From Coccinella septempunctata (taxonomy: Eukaryota; Arthropoda; Insecta; Coleoptera; Coccinellidae): 64,000 bases of DNA. Position numbers and translations under genes: made by a program. The notes under the pieces were generated by a model. That model saw only the letters and a list, made by a program, of their open reading frames with translations. It did not search any database and was not told the DNA's origin. Positions 10,139 to 19,829 of this stretch are shown piece by piece (the stretch's first letter is position 1; each line of letters begins with the position of its first letter). The DNA lies in the NCBI RefSeq assembly GCF_907165205.1, contig NC_058194.1, forward strand, positions 4,811,730-4,875,729. The letters run 5' to 3'.

Positions 10139-12924
10139 CTAGAGTTCATGGGATCTGATGATATGCAGTGACCCAAGCAACACCGCCTTCTGCATTCTGT
10201 GCGCTAGTATCTCGGCCCAAGATCTGCAGGCCGGAATAATCTTCAATTCTTCCACGTAGTTGGCTCTCATTCCTCCGAGACATCCTATGATTAGTACAAC
10301 CATCCTGACTTTATGACCTGGGTACATAGTTCCAAGCTCGAAAACAAGATCTTTGTATTTTTGCCTTTTCTGTTCTTCCTTCATCACCATGTTGTTTTCT
10401 GCAGGGGATGAGAATTCCACGACGAACAATTCCTTCAGCTCTTTGTCCAAAAGAAGTATGTCTGGCTTTATTGCATTGATCTGCCGTGTTGTTGGGACAG
10501 GATAGTTCCAGTATATTCGAGCTTTCTCGTTCTGGACCACCGCTTCAATCTCCAGTGGCACATATGGTAGCACCGGTTCTTTGTCTATCTCATATGCCGC
10601 CCTCAGATGGAAGTAGAGAACTCGGAGTGCCGCGTTGTGTCTCTCTATATACCCCGATGGAGCATGGACTCTGCAGGCGGAAAGAATGTGCATAATCGTT
10701 TCTTGTTGACTATGGAACGCTCTGCACGTTGTTGGGGTGTCCATTTTCATGATGTTCTTTTTATACCATCTGGTATTTATTACTCCATCCTGACACGACA
10801 TCACAAATCCCTCCGTCTCTGACTTAAGGCTAGCCGACTTTAGAAAGGCGAAAGACAATTCTTCCGACAGATCTTGGTCTTTTAAACTCCTGAAAAATAT
10901 GAGTGCAGGCTCTTACTCATATGATGTCCGAGTAATGTATTCGACTGAGACTACAGGATCAGTCTTGCTAGCCTTCTTTGGTCCGCTTGAGTGATCGGTG
11001 CTCCAGCACGCTCAGGATCGATCGACACGCCGGTTATACCGAGCTTCTCCAAGGCTCTCTGTGCAGCTCGGAATAGGAAGGCTCCGTGGTTCGCGAGTTC
11101 ATGCTGAGCTACAAACTTCAGAAGCGGATCTTCACTTCTTAGGACCCTTACTGCTGTTTCCAATGTTTGTTGATAGTGTTGATATTCCAAACATTGCAAT
11201 CCTCTACCCCCCTGGCTTCGGGGAAGGTATATCCTCTGAATCGAGCTATTTGGGTGAAGGCTACGATTCATGTTCATCGTTTTACTTGTTGACCTATCAA
11301 GATCGAGGAGTTCGTTCACCGTCCAGTTTACCACCCCGAAAGAGTAGGTAAGTATCGGGATGGCTAGCATATTTGTAGCTGATACTTTGTTCTTTCCTGA
11401 CAGCTGTGATTTCCAGATGTCTCTCAGCTTCTTCTTGTAGCTGGCTGATAAGGCGTCGTTTATCTGGGTTGTCTCCAGTACTCCCCTCTGTTTCATCCCG
11501 AGAAACTTGTAAGTTTCTCCCTCTTCCAGGCGTCGAAAAGTCATTCCATCTTCCAGTTGGATATCTTCTCCTGGATCATCAACCCTTTCTCTGCGGAGAT
11601 GAAAAACAGCACACTTGTCCAAACCAAATGACATTCCCATTGCAGAGGTGTAGTCGGAAACGATATTCAATAGTTGCTGTAGTGCGGTCCTGGAGGGAGC
11701 GTAGAGTTTCAAGTCATCCACGTACATAAGGTGGGAGATCAGGTGGTTCCTTCTGCCTGGTGGACCGGCCTTGTATCCTATTTTGCTTGCCCTCAGCTCA
11801 ATTGATAGTGGCATGAGTGTTATGCAGAATAATAACGTGCTTAGCGAATCTCCCTGGAACACTCCTCTTCTGTACCTCACCCATCCCGTATAAACGGTTC
11901 GTCCCTCTGCTCGGATGGCAAACTTCGTTTTCCACAACGCAATGATGTTTTCTATCGCATGGATGATGTTAGGGTGGACTTTCAGCATTTTTAATAGCCG
12001 TATGATCAGGTCGTGCGGCGAGGTGTCAAATGCTTTCGCGTAGTCTAACCATGATGTATGTAGGTCGCGCTTGTAATGTCTGGCGTCTAGGCATACGCTC
12101 TTGTCGATCAGCAAGTTGTCCTTGCATCCTTGCACTCCTTTCTTTGCTCCCCTCTGTTCGTAGATACTCTCCCACACTGGTCCAATAACCCTCAGAATTC
12201 GATCTTGAATAACACTTGTGAGTATCTTGTACAGTGTATTGAGGCAAGTGATTGGGCGATAGTTCTTGGGTTGCCCTAAGTCCCCTGATTTTGGTATCAG
12301 CACTGTCCTACCCTCCACCAACCATGAAGGAATGGGCTCACGGCGAATCAGCATTCCGCTGAATAATCTTGCCAGGTGTTTGTTCTGAATACCGTCTGGT
12401 CCGGGTGCTGTGAAATCATTCTTGTTCTTAAGGGCATGTCTAATATCTTCGGCTGATATTTCAGAAAGTTCGTCGTTCTGCTGTAGGGTTTGATCACACA
12501 TCTGCTGGAATCTGGGAAGTGCTGGAGTATCCCTGGTTTTTGCTGGTTGTTCGTACAGGCTTTTCCAAAACTCTTCGACGTCCTGAGGTGATGGTGGGTT
12601 TTGCACCTCTTGCTGTTGAGGTTGAAATAATTTCGATGGTTCCGCGGTGAAGGTGTTGTTATCTTCGATCCATCTTTTTCTCCTTATCAATTTCTTTCGT
12701 GCTGCTGCAAGTGATCTTATTTTATCTACAGCTTTCTGCTTCAGTAGATGGACTGTGGGCAAGTTAACGGTACCATGTATAGCACGAAGCTCCTCAATCA
12801 TCTCCCTCATTCTCTTGCTCGGTTTAGTTTTTCCTTTCAGAACATCTATGACACATTGGTACCAAGATGCCTGCTGCCTCATTGATTTTATTTTGATGTC
12901 AAGTCGATTTAGCCTTTTCCTAAG
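10139..12924 (-). pseudogene. R4-B polyprotein, downstream part: RT, zinc motif, restriction-like endonuclease
   Basis: Frame 12924-10951 holds the RT: P-G-P-D-G-I-Q, N-Y-R-P-I-T-C-L, W-L-D-Y-A-K-A-F-D, F-Q-G-D-S-L-S, and the catalytic L-M-Y-V-D-D. It stops at a TAG whose downstream frame continues like R4-A (K-S-L-H), then shifts frame. Frame 10858-10139 has E-T-E-G-F-V, a degenerate zinc motif (C-R-A-F-H...H-I-L-S-A-C, second Cys apparently lost) and K-P-D-I-L-L-L...E-F, the nuclease signature. Protein divergence from R4-A is high, so these are two R4 families and not recent copies of one. About 175 bp of 3' UTR follow. Confidence 0.85.
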
Positions 12925-12936
12925 CTTATTATTATT

Positions 12937-13134
12937 AAAATAATTTTCGAAGGAATTTGGACAAATTTTTATTCGTTATCCTTTTAGTACATCGCCAACG
13001 TTTCGAATCGGTTGTGATTCTTTCTCAAGGCTGGAATGTCAAAATAAAACTAGAAACAGATAAAAACGACCTAGAGACGATCTACCACTCACCTCGTATT
13101 TCATCGGATTGAATATCGTCAATTTTATTAAAAT
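12937..13134 (-). repeat. Left inverted terminal repeat of the Penelope-like element
   Basis: This is the reverse complement of about 15443-15645, with few mismatches. Shared words are taattttcg, ggaatttggacaaatttt, cgttatccttttagtacatc and ccaacgtttcgaatcgg. It ends where a solo LTR is inserted, between the two copies of aaat. Confidence 0.9.
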
Positions 13135-14478
13135 TGTAATGAACCCCAGTTTTCTGAGGAAAATTGGAGTTCATCTTAGTGAATTTTTTCGTTTTAAATT
13201 TCCGTCTTTGAAAATATTTTAATTCTCGAATATTCCGTACGTTCATTCCGACCGGCAGAGTAAATGTAAAAAACCGCTTATCTGTATTTTACGTTGTTTT
13301 TCTTACATGCCGCTGAAGATTTCGACGTTTTTCATCTGTTGATGTGCGATAAACCGGAGCTGACGACGTTTTTCATTCTTGTCGTATTCTGGAATTTTCA
13401 GATTTTTACCGTGAGAGGGGATACGCCTATAAAAGCAAATTTTCCCCCCGCGACGGTCACTTCACTTTAGTTCTTCGACGGACTTTACTTTTCGACATTT
13501 CGACTGTTACTTCAGTTCTTCGGATGACTTTTGAATTTTACTTCAGTGCTTTCCTTTCGCTTGAGTATTATTTCGCTTTCTAACGTGGTTTCTAACTTCG
13601 GTTATAAATTCAGTTGATTTTCCGTATTCTTTCGCCGTTGAAGAATCATCATTTTGTGTTATTTGCATCAGTGCTTAGAATAAATTTTTTAGTTTTTCTT
13701 TTTAAATCCTTTGAGTTTCGAGTGCTTGAAACAAAGGAGGTAGGTCCCCGTCTGTACCGTTCAGTTTCTTTGTTAGACCTACGCCGTTACTTCTTTAACT
13801 TTGACACTGCTGTACTGTATCGTTTCCTGTTGTATTTTATCGTTCTTTACTCTGTCCGCGTTCCGCGTCATAAGTGTTAAATCCGAAATCTCTTCTTTTC
13901 TGTCAATCATGGTGTGCTATAACCCTTGGGGCAGAGAATAAGAGATACCGCACGTAGTCAGTGAAATCCCGTAGTTGCGTTAAAAATAGACATTTTCTTC
14001 GCTGTCAATCATGGTGTGCTATAACCCTTGGGGCAGCGAATAAAAGTCTCGAACAGATCCGCCCTTATTGTGTTTCATTCCCGGAGAAATACAACTACAC
14101 ACCGATACCGTATAGCAAGTCCTTAGCATTCGTCAGTTCTGGTTGGCGCATTTTTATTGAACCGTTAATTTTTCACTACACCCGGTACAAATCTCATAAA
14201 GTGCTCGTGACCGGATAAGATTTCCCGAATGTATTTTCACTGATAGAATCACTCATATTTTATATCACACATATCTCCCTTGTACATATAATTAGTTTCC
14301 GAAGTTGTGAATAAACTTTTACATAGTTCGATTTTGACTTCTTCGTTGTCGCTACTACCCTAGACAACACCGAGCTCTGTCTCTGGCTAGCAGCTACCCT
14401 GGTAGGTTTGCTATTCTTCCTATTGAAAAGAATAGCTGGCGCTCGAGATTAAGGCTTCTCCGAGAAACGCACGTTACA
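13135..14478 (+). mobile_element. Solo LTR (family LTR-T, copy 1) with 4-bp target duplication AAAT
   Basis: It starts TGTAATG and ends GTTACA, flanked by aaat at 13131-13134 and 14479-14482. The uninterrupted sequence survives in the other Penelope arm (near 15430-15450), so the insertion point is proven internally. A TATA-like box (cctataaaagc, ~13427) and an AATAAA (~14309) fit the U3-R-U5 order on the + strand. A ~45-bp box with ctataacccttggggcag is repeated at about 13905 and 14002. No internal coding region lies between two LTRs, so this is a solo LTR left by LTR-LTR recombination. The short frames inside are not genes. Confidence 0.88.
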
Positions 14479-14484
14479 AAATAA

Positions 14485-14770
14485 TTGTATAAGTATATCG
14501 TCTACCGTAGATAGGTTCGTAATCCAGAACTGTGACCTCCGAGAAGTTGAATTTATGTCCTTCAGCATGGACGTGTGCAGCGAGAGCCGTTCCCTGTGTT
14601 ATGTGAGATTTTTCTGCATCATTTTTATGTTGTCTTATCCTCTCCTGTAGTAGTTGTTTTGTCTGGCCTATGTAGCATTTTGTGCAGTTATTGCATTCTA
14701 TTTTATAAACAATTTCTGATTGCTGTAAAATTGGTGTTCTTTCTTTTAGTTTTGTGTAAAATTTCATCTT
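14485..14770 (-). pseudogene. GIY-YIG endonuclease fragment, left arm of the Penelope-like element
   Basis: On the - strand the frame reads I-V-Y-K-I-E-C-N-N-C, C-Y-I-G-Q-T, then E-R-I-R-Q-H-K and H-x-H. This is the GIY-YIG nuclease module that ends Penelope-like polyproteins, including the Cys pair between the two motifs. After the R-R at the end of the conserved block the frame jumps, through a ~475-bp deletion relative to the right arm, to a few foreign codons and a stop. The RT upstream is missing. Confidence 0.85.
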
Positions 14771-14788
14771 ATTATTGAGAACATTATA

Positions 14789-15064
14789 GAACTACTACAG
14801 GAGAGGATAAGACAACATAAAAATGATGCAGAAAAATCTCACATAACACAGGGAACGGCTCTCGCTGCACACGTCCATGCTGAAGGACATAAATTCAACT
14901 TCTCGGAGGTCACAGTTCTGGATTACGAACCTATCTACGGTAGACGGCTAATTAGTGAAATGGTGCACATAAGGTCCAACAACACAGTAAACTATAGGGA
15001 AGACGTCCAACATCTCAGTTTGGTGTATGATAGTCTTATATTGGGCAATGCTGGGGTTCAGTGA
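14789..15064 (+). pseudogene. GIY-YIG endonuclease C-terminus, right arm of the Penelope-like element
   Basis: On the + strand the frame enters at Q-E-R-I-R-Q-H-K, nearly identical to the left arm. It continues past the deletion point of the left arm to the natural C-terminus, ending N-A-G-V-Q and a stop at 15062-15064. The G-I-Y and Y-I-G motifs themselves are cut off by the palindrome centre. About 375 bp of 3' UTR and the terminal repeat follow. Identity with the left arm looks very high over the ~155 bp they share. Confidence 0.85.
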
Positions 15065-15427
15065 CTCAAAATGGTGATTCTTAATTATGGATACAACTGA
15101 GAGCTTTCGGAGCCTCGATGTTTGTGTTGTTTGTTCATTTTGGTATTTTATGGTGAAAGTCATTTGAATGTGTCTAAGGTGCATCCACCAAGAACAAAAT
15201 GTTTTGATTTAGTTGTTAAGTTGTATATTACCATTGTTGTTTTTACCTTATTGTTTTTTACCCGAGATGTGATATTTTAACGAACATATATAATGTTTTA
15301 TGGGAGAGTTGAATGTCATCTCCATGTCACTCATTGCGATTTGTGGAACGTACCGTGAGACGATTCTGTTTACCCATGTCGTGTTAACAACACATGAACC
15401 ACTTGAAGATTGAATGAAATTTAATTC

Positions 15428-15645
15428 GAGATACTTATACAATTATTTTAATAAAATTGACGATATTCAATCCGATGAAATACGAGGTGAGTGGTAGATC
15501 GTCTCTAGGTCGTTTTTATCTGTTTCTAGTTTTATTTTGACATTCCAGCCTTGAGAAAGAATCACAACCGATTCGAAACGTTGGCGATGTACTAAAAGGA
15601 TAACGAATAAAAATTTGTCCAAATTCCTGCGAAAATTATTTTAAT
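15428..15645 (+). repeat. Right inverted terminal repeat of the Penelope-like element
   Basis: This is the intact copy of the terminal repeat, including the atacttatacaattattttaa segment that shows where the solo LTR entered the left arm. It is followed by about 32 bp and then the 12-bp target duplication. Confidence 0.88.
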
Positions 15646-15689
15646 GTTTATAATATGGACGTAACCAACAATCGAAACTTATTATTATT

Positions 15690-16769
15690 ATTCGCAGCTG
15701 TACTTTTCGGTGGACATAGTAGATAAGCGGCTGCTCTCACTGCAGCCTCCACCTCTTCCAGTGAACAGGTCTCGTTAAGATGATCTTGAATGATGCTATT
15801 CAAAACAGCTAGATCTTCAGCCTTGTGTCTTGATTTTATCCGGGTGGGTTTGATCAGTGGGTCTCCAACGGCAGCCTCAAATGCCTCTTTTGTATTGTCG
15901 ATTAACTCTGATGAATCTCTCACTGTCCTTGGCCTTTGTTGCTGTCGGTCTGGAGCATCTGTCACTTGCTCTCCAGCTAGTTCTATCTCTGGAACGTCTC
16001 TCACTTGTTCCGTTCTTGGCCTTGCTTCTAGGGCTACAGCTTCACTTCTGTGAGTCATCGCTTGGTGTTGTTGGTCTGGAGCATCTGTCACCTGCTCTTC
16101 AGCGCGTTCTATATCTGGAACATCTCTCACATGTTCCGCTAATGGCCTGTTGGAGCGTGTACCAGTCCTGGTTCGGCCCGCGATATCACTCAAAAGGGCT
16201 ACAGCTTGTTCTTGGGTTATGTCAACCGTCAATTGCTGATGTTGGCTCAAAGCATCTGTCACCTGCTCCTCAGCTTGTTGTTCCAACCTTCCTTGCTCTC
16301 GAGACCGCTGCAAGATTCCTCTTCTTTTGAGATGACTGATCTGATCTCTCAGGTTTTGCTGCGTCATGTAGTTGAAGTCTGGACAATTTTCGCACCACAG
16401 ACCATGCAGCCTATTCATGTATCCCCTCCTGTCGGGTCCTGATCTTCTGTATAGCGCAGAGAGCAGGCTATGCTGCTTGGGCGTCCACTTGTGGCGTCCC
16501 CTTTGTGCTGTCCTGTTTCGGCTGCCGGTTCCGACTACGGGGTGCTCTTGCGAGCTTTGAATCCCTATGCGACCGACAACCTGAACTCTCTCCTCGTCGA
16601 TGTCCTCCTCGTCTAGAGGCGTAGCTTTTTGTGTGGCAGGCGCCCGCCTTCTTAGCGTTCTGCCGTTGGTGTCCCGCATGCTGTCACGTCCAGCACCAAC
16701 TCCAGACGTGCCCTGACGATCCCCAGGCAGCGACTGTTTTCCGAGGCTTAGCTGATTTCTTTCCGACAT
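15690..16769 (-). pseudogene. R4-B polyprotein, N-terminal part
   Basis: It starts with Met at 16769, only about 10 bp after the TAA repeat that marks the element's 5' end. The first 45 residues match the R4-A N-terminus (S-L-G-x-x-S-L-P-G-D-R-Q-G, D-S-M-R-D, R-R-A-P-A). Then comes W-T-P-K-Q-H...L-Y-R-R, a Myb-like or helical segment. Next is an internal repeat of about 45-50 residues carrying A-E-E-Q-V-T-D-A, seen three times. The frame runs into an AAT run coding Asn where the Penelope-like element is inserted. It joins in frame to 12924 on removal of that insert. Confidence 0.85.
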
Positions 16770-16794
16770 CGGCTGACTATTATTATTATTATTA

Positions 16795-17349
16795 CTTTAG
16801 CCTTGCGGCTTTCACACTCCTCTCCAGAGGAAAATTCACTTATTCCAGATATCTCAGATATCAAAAGGATTAAGCTCTGTTGGAGCCCTTTCCAGGTTTT
16901 CGGGCTCGTGGTGGTGGTCGGGTCCGAGTCGCTTCTCTGCTGTAGGTTGGATTCCTGCTCCACCCGCACTTCCTGTCGAAGCAGACGGTGTTCCTCTGCA
17001 TTCCCCATGTACTTGCGTACAGTTCTCGCCGTTCCGAGCAGTACCGCCTTCTGCATGACTCTATAGATATTTTCGTCCAACTGAAGTTTCCTCAAGTTCT
17101 CTAGTAGTTTCTTCGGTATCAGGCCTGTAGATGATATGACAATAGGGATGGTCTTGACATCTTTCAGCTTCCACTGTTTCCTGGTTTGCTCCTCGAGATC
17201 TCTGTACTTTGAAATTTTTTCAGTGTGCCTATCTAAAAGATTGTTATTATTTGGAATCGCCACATCGATGAATAGTGCTCTGTCCTCATCCTTGTTGAGC
17301 AATATGAGGTCTGGTCTATTGTGAGTTATTTTCCGGTCTGTGAGAACCG
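16795..17349 (-). pseudogene. R4-C: 3' end of an R4/Dong-type LINE
   Basis: The - frame starts at the second half of the nuclease domain (L-N-K-D-E-D-R-A-L-F-I-D-V) and runs through the C-terminal region to the 3' UTR ending ggctaaag, followed by a TAA repeat. It closely matches the end of R4-D. The copy is 5'-truncated exactly at another TAA repeat (17350-17369), which lies in BEL-1 gag. It is the first of three R4 copies in the same orientation. Confidence 0.85.
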
Positions 17350-17369
17350 TTATTATTATTATTATTATT
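17350..17369. repeat. (TTA)n microsatellite at the R4 cluster/BEL-1 junction
   Basis: A perfect TTA run separates BEL-1 gag from the 5'-truncated R4-C. TAA repeats are the known target of the Bombyx R4-clade element Dong. Confidence 0.85.
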
Positions 17370-17371
17370 GA

Positions 17372-18441
17372 CCAGGGGATGATTGAGCAGACGATAGAGG
17401 AACAGACGCTTAGGCCGCTGGGGATTGGGGTCTTGACGATCTCCTGGGCGCAGACGATCGGGCCGAGGTGAGAGTAGAACTTTCCAACACTCGCAAATGT
17501 CGATTGATGAATTCTATCAGTTGAACGAGAGTGGGAAAATCATCAGAGGATAACTGCCCCTCGAACAACTGGCGAGATGCTTCATCGAGGTTACGTAATG
17601 ACATGGATAACAGAAGATAGTCTGCCAGATCTGATATTGGCAGCGCCTTGATGGCAATTATGGCGTTCTGATGGGTTGTCATGAACCGCTTTAATTGTGG
17701 CAAAGAAGACAGAGATGCCGGCCGAGACTCTAAATTCTGGTTCACGTTAAAATCTGCCAGACGCCGGGGATTCTGGTAGCGGGAGTGAAGGGCCTGATAA
17801 GCCAGAGGATAGTTGGCCGAATTCATCTCGAATCCGGAGATCACGGATGCGGCCGCACCGGCAGCCGACGACAGCAGATGGAATTTCTGAACGGGCGCCA
17901 GAGAGGTATTTTGGTGCACTAGAGCGTCGAAGAGAGCAATAAATCCGGGCCATACCTCGATTTTACCGGAAAAGCAGGGCAACTCAACCCGAGGAATCGG
18001 AAGCTCAACCGACGATGAGGAAGGCGCGGCAACAGGCGAAGAGGCAGTTATGCGACTGTGGGTGGCACGAATATGCAGGCAAATTTCGAAGAATGCGGCA
18101 AATTTGGAAGGTGATCCGTCACGCTCAGACTCCTCCAACTAAGAGTTGAGTCTGACTATCAAGTCATCAGCTTCCCTGAATAATTTTTCCACCCTGGTCA
18201 ATTCAGTCAGGCACATGTTAGCTACCTGGACGTCAGTGGTCAAACCCTTAGCTAAATTGAGCAGGGTGGAAGCTGCGGCGAATGCATTCTCGCGCTTGAC
18301 CATCGACTCGGCGTTAGAGGCCTTAAATTTGTCTATCGACGGCATTCCGACCTTGCTGAACGACCCCGGTATATAAAAGGTGAAAAGAATAGAACTATTC
18401 ACGGGGATTCCGAAGAAGCAATGAACAGACGATTGATTCAT
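17372..18441 (-). pseudogene. BEL-1 gag, N-terminal half
   Basis: Frame 18441-18139 ends at a TAG, and frame 18138-17410 continues in the same phase, so one nonsense codon splits the protein. The second half has the BEL/Pao gag hallmark (DUF1759-like): F-S-G-K-I-E-V-W-P-G-F, F-H-L-L-S-S-A, R-Y-Q-N-P-R-R. A Ser/Pro-rich linker follows, cut by a further in-frame TAA at 17410, up to the TTA repeat at 17369. The probable start is the Met near 18342, after a short upstream extension. The zinc-knuckle part resumes at 5720. Confidence 0.85.
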
Positions 18442-18673
18442 TATCAGTGAAGATAATAAACAGATGACGTCGAATGCAACACTCGAAATTACAATAATAA
18501 TAATACTGTGAAATTGTAATTATTCCAAGATGCGAATTTACCTCGAGAGAATTCCGGAATAAATATCTGATGCACACGCTTATCGCTGAAGATAAAAACA
18601 GATGACAGCGCGATAAGGATTGCCGTGTAGTGAATTCAATTAATTTATCCGAATGGAAACAAAATGATGAATT
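18442..18673 (-). other. BEL-1 leader between 5' LTR and gag
   Basis: This is the untranslated region between the LTR and gag. I did not find a convincing tRNA primer-binding site next to the LTR end, which may be mutated. Confidence 0.55.
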
Positions 18674-19067
18674 TGAAATTACCTTACCTACCCCAACTGG
18701 GTTGAGTCGAAACTCAGATGAATCTCCACTGGTCTGGTATCAGAAAGGGGGTTCCTAAGGGGAGAGAAACACGGAACCAACCCTCCTTTTGCACTTAGCT
18801 TCGTGGCACGATAGAGGCTGATTAAGGACACATCACTTCACTTAAAATTGCTCAATATCACTTTGATTCACTCAATATGCAGAGATGAAAAATGCGATGA
18901 TTTCGGCGATATATAAGAAGATTACTTTATGTGTTTGGGAGAAAGATTTCGGCGCGTCCGGCGATGATACGAATTAGCATTCGTTGTCGTGACTGACAGA
19001 CGACAAAATTTCTCTTTCGTCGGCGCCTGACAAACCGGAGTCAGGCAACCCAGCTCACGATCCAACA
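18674..19067 (-). mobile_element. BEL-1 5' LTR
   Basis: This is the 394-bp mate of 3679-3993 in the same orientation and upstream of gag on the - strand. On that strand it begins TGTTGGATCG and ends AATTTCA. It keeps an ~85-bp segment that the 3' LTR has lost. Confidence 0.82.
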
Positions 19068-19089
19068 ATGCAAGAAGTGCTTCGTTTAA

Positions 19090-19690
19090 CACATTGACGG
19101 ACAACGACGTCTATAGATGTTCAGGTCAGTGTGCATGATGTGACGGCACAGTTTTTAGACGTCTTCCTATAAACTCGTCTAACATCGACATGACGTTCCT
19201 GGACGTTGGAAAAGCGTGATATTATGAAAAAGCGTCACATCGTTCACACATTTTTAATTTTGAGAACCCAAAAGATGACGATCTTGGTCGAATCATTCGC
19301 TTCGCCATACCGAGTATTCAGCCGTGACACAGCCATTCAGCGTGTTCAGTATTTGTTCAAATGTGAGAGTGTTACGCTCGAAAATTACGTAGTTTCCGTG
19401 TTAAACTTTCATTATAACTTTCTTACCAAATCTAATGAAGAAAAATTTTACTTTTTCTGTTGAAAAAATGAGAACGCCTTTGGACGTCCATGTCATAAAA
19501 AAATGAAGAAAAATGTTCATGTTATGACAATGACGTCTAAAGCCGTCTGTTGTTATTTTTCCATATTCACATCCTCTAAATCACTACTTATATTTTGATG
19601 TATATCACTCCAATTTTGAACCATATTAAATCAGTATACATGCGCGTCACATCACAAGCAACTGCCAAATAGGTACTGTCCGTCAATGTG
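19090..19690. mobile_element. piggyBac-type MITE, 601 bp, TTAA duplication
   Basis: It has perfect 14-bp terminal inverted repeats, CACATTGACGGACA at 19090-19103 and TGTCCGTCAATGTG at 19677-19690. Each is flanked by TTAA (19086-19089 and 19691-19694), the invariable piggyBac target. No transposase is present. The short + frame at 19206-19463 has no recognisable domain. Removing the MITE and one TTAA restores the LINE-G ORF1 frame (S-F-K-I-G-A-D), confirming the boundaries. Confidence 0.9.
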
Positions 19691-19694
19691 TTAA

Positions 19695-19800
19695 GATAGG
19701 GGCTGATACGACTCTGCTGGAGGATATATACGCTGAAGACAAATGGCCATCTAATGTAATAATTCAGCATTGTCCATCCAAGACCATGGAAATAACCCCG
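19695..19800 (+). pseudogene. LINE-G ORF1, C-terminal fragment
   Basis: Continuing from 19068-19085 across the MITE, the + frame reads S-F-K-I-G-A-D, L-L-E-D-I-Y and K-W-P-S-N-V. This is the usual end of the RRM-like ORF1 domain of insect LINEs (compare S-S-F-K-V-G-V...W-P-E-G at 43632-44015). It lies just before ORF2, as expected. Confidence 0.75.
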
Positions 19801-19829
19801 GGGATTCAGACGGTGAGTTGTTAAGAAGT

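Larger units (their letters stand above)
12937..15677. mobile_element. Palindromic Penelope-like element with 12-bp target duplication
   Basis: Both ends are bounded by cttattattatt (12925-12936 and 15678-15689). The two arms are inverted copies of the same 5'-truncated element. The left arm reads on the - strand: nuclease fragment, deletion of ~475 bp, terminal repeat. The right arm reads on the + strand: nuclease fragment, 3' UTR, terminal repeat. The centre of the palindrome is at about 14770-14790. The RT domain is absent from both arms. Penelope-like elements are known for terminal repeats in direct or inverted order and for 5' truncation. A 1,344-bp solo LTR sits in the left arm. Confidence 0.85.
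9963..16777 (-). mobile_element. R4-B: R4/Dong-type LINE interrupted by a Penelope-like element
   Basis: The 5' end is at a TAT/TAA run (16778-16794) that is the tail of R4-C. The 3' end is at the A-run near 9962. Inside it lies a 2.74-kb Penelope-like insert (12937-15677) flanked by a 12-bp duplication, cttattattatt. With the insert removed, the ORF closes in frame across a stretch of Asn codons (AAT). The element would then be about 4.07 kb with an ORF of about 1,250 codons, broken only by one TAG near 10952 and one frameshift near 10890. Confidence 0.85.

Noticed and set aside
13614..14218. Two + frames (88 and 85 codons)
   Set aside because: They lie within the solo LTR, downstream of its TATA-like box, and show no protein family features.
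12937..15677. Hammerhead ribozyme in the Penelope terminal repeats
   Set aside because: Such ribozymes are known in this class and CGAAAC occurs in the repeat, but I found no CTGATGA core at the proper distance on either strand.
9963..17349. R4 elements as a sign of ribosomal DNA
   Set aside because: R4 proper inserts in 28S genes, but no rRNA sequence is present. The flanks are TAA repeats, which fits the Dong branch.
3674..19072. CAAG as the BEL-1 target duplication
   Set aside because: The two CAAG words do not abut the LTR ends symmetrically. The evidence was too weak to state as a duplication.
19206..19463. An 85-codon + frame inside the MITE
   Set aside because: No domain or plausible start context, and the host sequence is a non-autonomous element. 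Treated as chance.
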